Shown piece by piece: positions 51,427 through 59,700 of a stretch of DNA of 64,000 bases. The notes under the pieces are model-generated. The model was given only the letters and a program-made list of their open reading frames with translations. It made no database searches and was not told the origin of the DNA. The first letter of the stretch is position 1. Each line of letters opens with the position of its first letter. The translations under genes were made by a program, and so were the position numbers. This DNA is from an uncultured Bacteroidota bacterium (GTDB lineage Bacteria > Bacteroidota > Bacteroidia > UKL13-3). The stretch lies in NCBI GenBank assembly GCA_903883965.1, contig CAISCU010000010.1, positions 20,823-84,822 of the forward strand, read 5' to 3'.

Positions 51427-51441
51427 AACCCCTACGGGGTT
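51427..51441. repeat. Short hairpin, AACCCC-TAC-GGGGTT
   Basis: Six-base perfect inverted repeat with a 3-nt loop, of the same CCCC/GGGG class as the hairpin at 51378. Confidence 0.6.
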
Positions 51442-51515
51442 TCCTTAAAACAAAAATAGGAGGCTAGAACTCTCAAATATCAGTTCGTATAGTATGCCTC
51501 ATCATTTGTACTGAA

Positions 51516-52083
51516 CAACTCCGTTAGGAGTTGAATGTCAAAAACCAAAAGTGGCATCTCACAACTCCGCTAGGAGTTGCATATTATTCCTATAGACAAA
51601 ACTCTCGCGAAACCAAACAACTCCGCTAGGAGTTGAATATTATTCCTATCGACAAATCTCTCGCAAAACATCACAACTCCGTTAGGAGTTGCATATTATT
51701 CAAGTCGACAAATCTCTCGCTATACCAAACAACTCCGTTAGGAGTTGCATATTATTCAGGCCGACAAATCTCTCGCAAAACAACACAACTCCGCTAGGAG
51801 TTGCATATAATTCAAGTCGACAAAACTCTCGCGAAACCAAACAACTCCGCTAGGAGTTGAATATAATTCAAGTCGACAAAACTCTCGCAAAACAACACAA
51901 CTCCGTTAGGAGTTGCATATTATTCAAGTCGACAAATCTCTCGCTATACCAAACAACTCCGTTAGGAGTTGCATATTATTCAAGCCGACAAATCTCTGGC
52001 GAAACAACACAACTCCGCTAGGAGTTGCATATTATTCAAGTCGACAAAACTCTTGCTAAACCAAACAACTCCGCTAGGAGTTG
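51516..52083. repeat. Array of 11 palindromes, ten at exact 56-bp spacing (REP-like)
   Basis: The 18-nt element CAACTCC-GYTA-GGAGTTG (7-bp perfect stem, 4-nt loop GCTA or GTTA) starts at 51516, 51562, 51618, 51674, 51730, 51786, 51842, 51898, 51954, 52010 and 52066. From the second copy on, the spacing is always 56 bp. The 38-nt intervals are themselves conserved, containing ATATTATTC, a GTCGAC-like core (RTCGACAAA) and CTCTCGC. Even and odd units differ just before the stem (ACCAAA versus CAACA/CATCA), giving a 112-bp layer, and loop types run in a 224-bp pattern. The last copy ends 4 nt from the stop of the ACMSD gene. The neighbour is a lone HUH transposase. Confidence 0.95.
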
Positions 52084-52087
52084 AATA

Positions 52088-53101
52088 TTAGTCTATCCCT
52101 AACCAGGTTTTGGCTGTTTTGTAAAGCAATTGCTGTTTTTCTTCTAAAGTGAGCTTGGCATGTTCTTCAATAAATTTACCGTGTTCCAAATCGCCCAGAG
52201 GAAAAGGAAAATCGCTGCCCATGGCAATTCTATCGGCACCAAATTGTTTCAAAATAAAATCAAAAGTGGCTTCATCATGCACCAAAGAATCAATGTAAAA
52301 TTTATCCAAATAAGTTTTAGGGTCTTCAACTTGGTGAACATTACACAAATCGGGGCGAGCATGGTAAGCATGAGAAATTCTACCTAAAGTTTGCGGAAAG
52401 CAACCCCCACCATGAGCAAACAACACCCTCAGTTTTGGGAATTTGTCGAAAATGCCACCAAATATCATGCTGCAAATGGCCAATGAGGTTTCTGCTGGCA
52501 TGCCAATTAACCAAGGCAAGAAATACTTAGGCATTTTTTCTTGGCCCATCATGTCCCAAGGGTGAACAAAAATACACATGCCCAAATCAGAAGCCAATTG
52601 GTACAAAGGGTAGAAGCTGGGGTCGTCTAAATTTTTATCTAAAATATGGCTGGCAATTTCAATACCAGGTAAATTCAATTCTTCTTTGCACCTTTTGAGT
52701 TCTTGGCAAGCCAAATCAATGTCTTGCATAGGCAAAGTGCCAAGGCCCACAAACCTATTAGGGTATTTTTTTTGGATATCGGCTACATGGTTATTGTAGT
52801 ATTGCGCCCATTCAAGGGTGTGTTCAGGTTTGGCCCAATAGTAAAACAAAACAGGTACAATAGACAAGGCCATGAGTTGAACCCCATGTTGGTCCATGTG
52901 CGCTAAAATGGCCTCCGGATCCCAGCACAAGCTGTCGATGCTTCTGAAAAATTGGCCATTGGCTTTCATCATATCAGCACTATTGGGGCCTGTATGTTCT
53001 AAATAAATAAAATCATCGCCATAACCATATTTGGTTTTTAAATTGGGCATTTGAGCAGGCAAAATATGCGCATGCACATCAATTTTTGGAATTGAACTCA
53101 T
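52088..53101 (-). CDS. Aminocarboxymuconate-semialdehyde decarboxylase (ACMSD) family
   Basis: ACMSD decarboxylates 2-amino-3-carboxymuconate 6-semialdehyde in the kynurenine or 2-nitrobenzoate pathways, using a zinc ion in an amidohydrolase barrel. The 337-residue protein has KIDVHAHILPAQMPNLKTKY (HxH metal ligands), ALSIVPVLFYYWAKPEHTLE, RFVGLGTLPMQ, FVHPWDM, LFAHGGGCFPQTLGRISH and GSDFPFPLGDLEHGKFIEEH, very close to the animal enzyme as I recall it. No other kynurenine-pathway genes are in the window. Its 3' end abuts the palindrome array. Confidence 0.9.
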   Translation of the reverse strand: MSSIPKIDVHAHILPAQMPNLKTKYGYGDDFIYLEHTGPNSADMMKANGQFFRSIDSLCWDPEAILAHMDQHGVQLMALSIVPVLFYYWAKPEHTLEWAQYYNNHVADIQKKYPNRFVGLGTLPMQDIDLACQELKRCKEELNLPGIEIASHILDKNLDDPSFYPLYQLASDLGMCIFVHPWDMMGQEKMPKYFLPWLIGMPAETSLAICSMIFGGIFDKFPKLRVLFAHGGGCFPQTLGRISHAYHARPDLCNVHQVEDPKTYLDKFYIDSLVHDEATFDFILKQFGADRIAMGSDFPFPLGDLEHGKFIEEHAKLTLEEKQQLLYKTAKTWLGID

Positions 53102-53125
53102 TTGTAAAATACTACTGTTTAAAAA

Positions 53126-53920
53126 TTAAAAGCCATCACCATCCAACAAATTACCCAATCCACCTAGCAAACCACCTTCTTCTCTGCGTCCACCAACACT
53201 GCCATAGCTGATAATTCTTCCGGCCAATCTCGAAATTGGTAATGATTGGATCCATACTTTTCCAGGGCCTCTGAGTGTTGCAAAAAATACACCCTCACCA
53301 CCAAAGAAAGTGTTCTTAATGCCACCCACAAATTGAATGTCGTAATCTACCTCTTTGGTAAAAGCCACAATGCAACCCGTATCAATTTTTAACATTTCGC
53401 CAGGTTGCAATTCTCTTTCTTCAACATGCCCGCCAGCATGTAAAAAAGCCAAGCCATCGCCTTCTAATTTTTGCATAATAAAACCTTCGCCACCAAACAA
53501 ACCGGTGCCTAGTTTTTTCTGAAATTCAATACCTACGCTTACCCCTTTGGCTGCACACAAAAACGAATCCTTTTGGCAAGTCATTCTGCCACCCAAACGG
53601 TTCAAATCTAAAGGAATAATTTTACCAGGGTAGGGGGCTGCAAAAGTCACTTGTTTTTTGCCATAGCCAGTATTGGTATAAGCTGTCATGAACAAGCTTT
53701 CACCAGTAAGCATGCGCTTTCCGGCCGACATCAATTTGCCCAATATACCACCTGATTGTTGAGAGCCATCTCCAAAAATGGTATTCATTTCAATGCCTTC
53801 TTGCATCATCATAAAACTGCCAGGTTCGGCCATAACAGTTTCTTGAGGGTCGAGTTCAATTTCTACGCATTGCATTTCGCTTCCAAAAATGCGGTAATCT
53901 ATTTCGTGGTTGCTAATCAT
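53126..53920 (-). CDS. AIM24/TIGR00266-family protein
   Basis: From the ATG at 53920 (an upstream ATG at 53962 gives a non-family leader) the 264-residue protein has the beta-helix-like pattern of the TIGR00266 family: [68 protein letters not shown], and a glycine-rich tail [20 protein letters not shown]. The fold resembles the mitochondrial AIM24 and tryptophan-RNA-binding attenuator families, but the bacterial function is unknown. It is 24 nt after the ACMSD-gene start side, on the same strand. Confidence 0.85.
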   Translation of the reverse strand: MISNHEIDYRIFGSEMQCVEIELDPQETVMAEPGSFMMMQEGIEMNTIFGDGSQQSGGILGKLMSAGKRMLTGESLFMTAYTNTGYGKKQVTFAAPYPGKIIPLDLNRLGGRMTCQKDSFLCAAKGVSVGIEFQKKLGTGLFGGEGFIMQKLEGDGLAFLHAGGHVEERELQPGEMLKIDTGCIVAFTKEVDYDIQFVGGIKNTFFGGEGVFFATLRGPGKVWIQSLPISRLAGRIISYGSVGGRREEGGLLGGLGNLLDGDGF

Positions 53921-54021
53921 TTGAATGTATTTTGTTTCAATAATAATTGAAAAACGCCGCACTCGGGTTCAGATAGCTGCAATTGTGAAAAAAAAGTTTA
54001 ACTTACAGCAAAAATTAGTCA

Positions 54022-54666
54022 ATGAGGCGTGCAATGGTTGTAGGAGTTTCCGGTAACATCGGTAAACTATTGGTTCAAAAATTGGTGAACAATAAAATGT
54101 ACAGGTTCATTATTGTATTTACCCGAATCAACGAAAGAAAATTCAAACACATACACATTAAAAAAGTAATTGTAGATTTTAAGCAAATTAACCAATACCA
54201 AGCAAGCTTTTTAGAAGCCGACGAAGTGTTTTGTTTGTTAGGTTCTAATTACTCGAGTGATAAATTGTTAGAAGATGCCGCGCAATTAGATTACGAAATT
54301 CCGTTGGCTGTAGCCCAAATGTCTAAAGCAGGAGGCGTAAACAGGTTTGTTTTAGTAAACCCCCATTGCGAACACAACCACTCTAGCCCTTATTTAAAAA
54401 GAAGGTGGCAGCTAGAAAAAGAAATTGCCGCATTGGGTTTTGAAGATTTTAAAGTATTTAGAGTAAACCAAATTGCCATAGCCAAAAAGTGGATGTCGGT
54501 CAGAAAAAAGCTCAAATTGGTTTATATCAATTTAATGAGATTAACCGGCAGAAAAATTGAAGGATACTTACAAGTGCCAGCCAATATTTTGGTTGAAGAC
54601 ATGGCCAATTGGGTCATACAACAACCCGAATTATTAAACAGCAACCACCCCATACAAAAAAAATGA
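54022..54666 (+). CDS. Atypical NAD(P)-binding Rossmann protein, probably non-catalytic paralogue
   Basis: The 214-residue protein keeps the dinucleotide-binding GVSGNIGKLLVQKLV and the SDR-type strands (EADEVFCLLGSNYSS, VNRFVLVNPHCEHNHSS) but, where its downstream paralogue has the active-site-like YSRLKAKVE, it has YLKRRWQLE, and the catalytic surroundings differ. It overlaps the next gene by 4 nt (ATGA at 54663-54666), so the two are translated together. It may act as a regulator or heterodimer partner, which is inference. Confidence 0.75.
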   Translation: MRRAMVVGVSGNIGKLLVQKLVNNKMYRFIIVFTRINERKFKHIHIKKVIVDFKQINQYQASFLEADEVFCLLGSNYSSDKLLEDAAQLDYEIPLAVAQMSKAGGVNRFVLVNPHCEHNHSSPYLKRRWQLEKEIAALGFEDFKVFRVNQIAIAKKWMSVRKKLKLVYINLMRLTGRKIEGYLQVPANILVEDMANWVIQQPELLNSNHPIQKK

Positions 54667-55331
54667 AAACAGCATTGGTAATAGGTAGCTCGGGTTTGGT
54701 GGGCAAACAATTGATATTTCAATTACTCAACAACAACAACTACCAAAAAGTTATTGCTTTAACACGCAAAGACTTGGTTTTGGCTCACCCCAAATTAGTA
54801 CAACTCATTGTAGATTTTAACAACATTGCCAGCATTCAACAGAAGTTGCTTGCCGATGATGTTTTTTGTTGCATAGGCACTACCAAATCTAAAACACCTA
54901 ACCAAGAACAATATACCCGAATTGACCATGGCATACCCTTGGAAATAGCTCAATATGCCAAAGGCAATGGAGCAACACAATTCCTCTTGGTTTCAGCCAT
55001 GGGTGCCAACGAAAAATCACCCGTTTTTTACAGCCGCTTAAAAGCCAAAGTAGAAACAGATTTAGCAGCCATTGGGTTCGATGCCTTACAAATTATCAGG
55101 CCAGCCTTGTTAATGGGAGCCAGAACTGAATTCAGGTTGTTCGAGAAACTATTTCAATGGCTATTCATACCTTTGAATTTATTGATGATAGGCCCTTTAA
55201 AAGCATACAAAGGAATAGCAGCCATTACAGTTGCCAAAGCCATGTTAAACATTGCCCTTCAAAAACCTATGGGCGTTCGTGTTTGGACTAATGACCAATT
55301 GTTTGATCAGGCAGCTACCAACCAAAAATAA
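54663..55331 (+). CDS. NAD(P)H-binding Rossmann protein (atypical SDR, HTATIP2-like)
   Basis: From ATG 54663 the 222-residue protein has VIGSSGLVGKQLIFQLL (nucleotide binding), DDVFCCIGTTKSKTPNQEQY, FLLVSAMGANEKSPVFYSRLKAKVE (Tyr and Lys of the atypical SDR active site) and LQIIRPALLMGARTE. This pattern matches the atypical SDR family that includes human HTATIP2/TIP30 and bacterial oxidoreductases of unknown substrate. Co-translated with the related upstream gene. Its end overlaps the convergent EamA gene by 25 nt. Confidence 0.85.
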   Translation: MKTALVIGSSGLVGKQLIFQLLNNNNYQKVIALTRKDLVLAHPKLVQLIVDFNNIASIQQKLLADDVFCCIGTTKSKTPNQEQYTRIDHGIPLEIAQYAKGNGATQFLLVSAMGANEKSPVFYSRLKAKVETDLAAIGFDALQIIRPALLMGARTEFRLFEKLFQWLFIPLNLLMIGPLKAYKGIAAITVAKAMLNIALQKPMGVRVWTNDQLFDQAATNQK

Positions 55332-56140
55332 ATGACCAAGCCTATACCAATGAGGCCAATTCCAAGCCATTCTTTGGCACTGAGTTTTTCTTTGAAAATA
55401 AAAAAGCCAGCCAACAATGAATAAGGGAAAAAAGCCAGTTGCATAAAACCCATCAAATTCAAATTGAATGTTGAATAGCTGATGTTCAATAACCATGAAC
55501 CCAGAATGGTAAAAAATGCCACCCAAAACAAGTTTTTACTTTGTTTGAAAGCCACTACAAAAGCTTGATGGCTGCCCCATACAAACGCCACCACCAACAA
55601 ACACAATTCGGTAACCAAAGTAGCAAATGACGCACTACAAGTTTGCAGAGGAAAAGCAAGCAAAGCATAGCCAAAGCCCCATGCAATGGAACCGCTAACT
55701 GCCCAAATTAAGCCACTGTTTGATGCTAATTTTTTCCATTGAATGGCAATGCCAGCCATGCAAAAAAGAGAAGCCAAGTAAAACCATATTCCCAATACCG
55801 AATGTTGAAATACAGCAGCCACTGCATAATGAATCAAAGCACCTGCAATGCCAATGACAGAAACATTGGCAAAGTGTAAATTTTGCAAAGCTTTGATATA
55901 GGCATACAAACCAAAAGCATTTAGCAAGCCACAACCTATTAAAAGCGCCAATTGGGTTGGTGCTGGTACAATTACAGTTTCTTGTGTAATGCCAATCAAT
56001 ACCATAGACAACAGCACCGCATAAATGCTTCTAAAGCGCAAAATTTCCCAAGCCGATTGTTGGGTGCTGCTGAGTTTAATAAACAAATCGGCAATGAAAT
56101 AGGCGGTATTTACCAATAACGAAAACAAAAAAATACTCAT
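55307..56140 (-). CDS. EamA/DMT-family membrane transporter
   Basis: The 277-residue protein has about ten predicted membrane helices in two repeats (for example LLIGCGLLNAFGLYAYIKAL and FFTILGSWLLNISYSTFNLN), the arrangement of the drug/metabolite transporter superfamily, with the family's ending KLSAKEWLGIGLIGIGLVIYF. The substrate is unknown. Its start overlaps the following minus-strand gene by 4 nt, suggesting coupled translation with that small protein. Confidence 0.85.
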   Translation of the reverse strand: MSIFLFSLLVNTAYFIADLFIKLSSTQQSAWEILRFRSIYAVLLSMVLIGITQETVIVPAPTQLALLIGCGLLNAFGLYAYIKALQNLHFANVSVIGIAGALIHYAVAAVFQHSVLGIWFYLASLFCMAGIAIQWKKLASNSGLIWAVSGSIAWGFGYALLAFPLQTCSASFATLVTELCLLVVAFVWGSHQAFVVAFKQSKNLFWVAFFTILGSWLLNISYSTFNLNLMGFMQLAFFPYSLLAGFFIFKEKLSAKEWLGIGLIGIGLVIYFWLVAA

Positions 56141-56640
56141 GTTTTGTAATGTTTGAGTGTTTTTAATAGCTGTTGTTGGTAGTCGTATTGCAAATCTTCG
56201 TGGAGTTTTTGAATGGCCTGCTCTATTTTTTTAATTTGACGCTGGTAGAGGTTTACCAAAATGGGGTATTTTTCATACTGCAGGGGCAATTGCTCCAAAC
56301 AACTGCAAAAATGCAATAAAATTTCAATGCAAGTTTCGGCTTTACCCGAATAACGAATGTGGTTATCGGCAATGCGCAAAGCCTTGCGTATGGTTTTTTT
56401 GGCCAAGTAAACCTGGGTTTGGTTGGTCATTTCAAGCGTTTCAGAAATGCTTTGGTTTACTTTTTCAATGTAGGCAGCTTCATCTTCACTTTCAAACAAC
56501 AAGTAATGCAACAAGGCCTTGTTGGCCGTTTTAAATTTGGCCAATTGCAATACCAGAGCTTCCATTTGTGCTGGTGACAATTTGCGCATTGCCAATTTAA
56601 TGCTTTGTAGGGTGGAGCTGGACATGTGATTTGCTTTCAA
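56137..56640 (-). CDS. Small helical protein of unknown function
   Basis: The 167-residue protein is rich in Leu, Gln, Lys and Glu, with heptad-like stretches (LAKKTIRKALRIADNHIRYS, YQRQIKKIEQAIQKLHEDL) that suggest coiled coils, and no signal peptide or membrane segment. An internal ATG at 56625 is an alternative start. It lies directly upstream of, and overlaps, the EamA transporter gene, so a linked role is plausible but unproven. Confidence 0.6.
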   Translation of the reverse strand: MKANHMSSSTLQSIKLAMRKLSPAQMEALVLQLAKFKTANKALLHYLLFESEDEAAYIEKVNQSISETLEMTNQTQVYLAKKTIRKALRIADNHIRYSGKAETCIEILLHFCSCLEQLPLQYEKYPILVNLYQRQIKKIEQAIQKLHEDLQYDYQQQLLKTLKHYKT

Positions 56641-56768
56641 ACATACAAATACTATTTAATAAGATTTGGTCGGATTTAGAAATTAAATAATTGTCATATT
56701 GATAGTTAACTGTTACATTAAATAAATATTTTGTATAAATTGCACCTCATTTGACAATCAGCCTACCC

Positions 56769-59700
56769 TTGAAACAGTTCATCTGCATTCTATTAAGCAT
56801 ACTTTTTTGCCCGATATTCTTAAAGGCACAAACCCTTAACAACCTCAGAATTGATGGCAACCCCACACACCTGTGCAGTGGCAGTAGCTATACCATCCGT
56901 TTTGATACGACTGGGTTTGGCCCAAACCCCTCATTTAAAATTGAAGTTTCAGACCAAAATGGCAATTTTGGCAGTGGCATCTTAGATGTAAATGTTACTA
57001 AAACCAATCACAGTTGGTTGGTACCAACTAGGTCATTTGCCAGTACTTATTCTATTCGAGTAAGCAACGGAACCAAAGCCGATACTTTAAAAGGATTGAC
57101 TATTTCAAAGCCCTTATCAGATTTTTCATTTACACCCAATTTTGCTTGCGCAGGTACTTCTGTCAATTTTAACAATGCATCGGCAGGTATAATTCCTTTA
57201 AGTTACAATTGGCAATTTGGAACTGCGCAAGGTGCACCTGTAAATTCAAGTTCATCAAACCCTTCAGTGAAATTCAATCCTCCCAACGGAATAGGAAGCC
57301 AAAATTATGCGGTGAATTTAATTGTGAAAGATAGTTTTGGTTGTTCAGATACAGCCATTAAAACAATCACTGTTCAGAAAAATCCAATTGCCTCTTTTTC
57401 ATTTAGCCCTGATTCTGCATGTGCTGGAAGCCCAGTTTCATTTACCAATACTTCAATTGGTAATCCACCATTTTTATACAATTGGAATTTCAGCAATACC
57501 GCTGGCGCTCCAAATGCAAGTACGGCTGCCAACCCAACAGTGAGTTTTAATCCATTGTCTGGTAATGGATATGAAAGTTATACAGTTACTTTAAATTTAA
57601 CAGATGGGAATGGGTGTAAAAATTCTATTAATAAAATAGTCAGTATCATTAAACCTCCAGATGTTTCTGTTGATACAACTGATATCAATATATATAATCA
57701 GAGTAAAGGTTTTTTCTTTCATTGTTTTGCAACTCGAAGTTCACCTGAATATATATTAGTTTTGAATAATACTAGTTCAACTTCAAATGATATTACAAAT
57801 TATTTAATTAATTGGGGTGATGGCAGCACAAATTTAAATACAAATACATTTAACAGTCCAATTCTTCATACCTACAATGCAAGAGGTTTTTTTCAAATAA
57901 CAATAACTGCAACTAATGTTCTTGGGTGCTCTAAAACGAGAAATTATCGTTTTTACAATGGAAATACCCCATCAGGAAATTTAATTAGCATTCAAGATGT
58001 AAACGATTGTATTCCTTATACGCTTACATGGCCTGTTGATACATCTACAACGAATAGCAATGCCCCTGGCACCAATTACATTTTTACAGTAAATGATGGT
58101 TCACCTCCTGTTTATTATACCCAGGACAATTTACCATTATTGATTTCTCATACTTTTAAAACTACATCATGTAATAATCCACCTTCGAATTCTTTTGTTT
58201 GTAGTTTGATTTCTATAAATCCATGTGACTCAAGTCCTGATCCAACTGCTCCAATTAAACCTTCTCAAAAACCCATTGCTTCGTTTAATGTTTTACCATC
58301 AAATCAAATTTGTATTAATTCAAATTTATTACTCACAAATACTTCAATAGGTAACTATTTTATTTCACAAACATGTTCTAACATTTTTAATAAATATTGG
58401 GAAATTAATCCAAGTATAGGATGGTCAATAGTATCTGGTACACTAAATCCAACCCTTTCAAATACATATGGTAGTAATGTCTTGAATCTAAATTTTAATA
58501 TTTCAGGTGAATATAGGATTAAATTGAAAATTAAAAGACCGAATACAACTTTTCAAAATGGTCGATGTATTGAAGATTCCATTTATCAAACCATTTGCGT
58601 TCAACCCATCCCTGTTCCTAATTTTACCTTTATACAAAACAAAGGCAATACCTGCATACCCGATACCTTGCCCATTACCAATTTGTCGAACACGCTGAAC
58701 AGTTGTGGCAAAACCTATTACAAATGGACCATCAAAGACAGTTCAACAGGTTTGTGGTTGCCTGCTGAAAGCCGGTATGCGTTTATCAATGGCACCTCAG
58801 ATACATCAATTAACCCAGTATTGTTGTTCAAGCAAAAAGGAAATTATATCATTCGTTTGCAAGATTCCAATACCTGTGCAGGGGTCTATACCAAAGATTC
58901 TTTTATAGTTATTTCAGACATTCCTGTGGTGGGTTTGCCACCCGATATGATTTTGTGTGACAGCCAACGTTTGGTAATGAATGCCAATTACGACAGCAGT
59001 TTTGCCTCTATTACCAATTACCAATGGCGCATTACCCCAATTGGTGCCAGTTTTGTCAATGGGAGCACTGCCAACAGTAAATTCCCAACAATCTTATTTA
59101 ACAACAATACCGATACGCCTATCACTTATACCCTTACCTTACAGGCACTCAATATTTGTGGTTGGTCTAAACCCGATACCCAATTGGTAAGCATTAACCC
59201 TAAGCCTAAAGTATTGGTTCAAAATTTAAAACAAGCATTTTGTGCTGGAGATACCACCAATATCAAACTCCGAACCAATTTAAAAGACAGTGCCAATGTG
59301 GTTTATATTTGGACAGCAACAGCAAGCAGTGGCAGTGTAAGTGGTTACAGTTCTAATTTAACAGGTGATACCGCCAATATCAGACAAAGAATTTTCAATA
59401 GCTCCAATACAACAGCAACAGTGGTTTATACCATTTGGGCTAAAAACATTAAAACAAATTGCAAAGGAGATTCTGTTATAGTTATAGACAGCATTTATCC
59501 TATACCTGTTATTTCTGCTTCTGGTACATCCATTTGTTCTGGGAATTTGCTTTCTATACCCTTAAGTTCTACAGTTGCGGGTAGTTTGTTTACTTGGACA
59601 GCCTATTCAACAAATAACAAATTAACTGGATATACCGCATCAACCACACCAAGTACTGGGCCTATTTCATTTACCTTATTTAATTCAGATATAGTACCTG

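Larger units (their letters stand above)
51162..51515. other. Intergenic stretch before the palindrome array
   Basis: About 350 nt without a supported gene. It contains the probable promoter region of the transposase, an AT-rich segment, and two CCCC/GGGG hairpins at 51378-51390 and 51427-51441. No conserved RNA motif or open frame of note. Confidence 0.6.

Noticed and set aside
51516..52083. CRISPR array
   Set aside because: The intervals between repeats are nearly identical to each other, so there are no unique spacers; repeat length is 18 nt; no cas genes are nearby.
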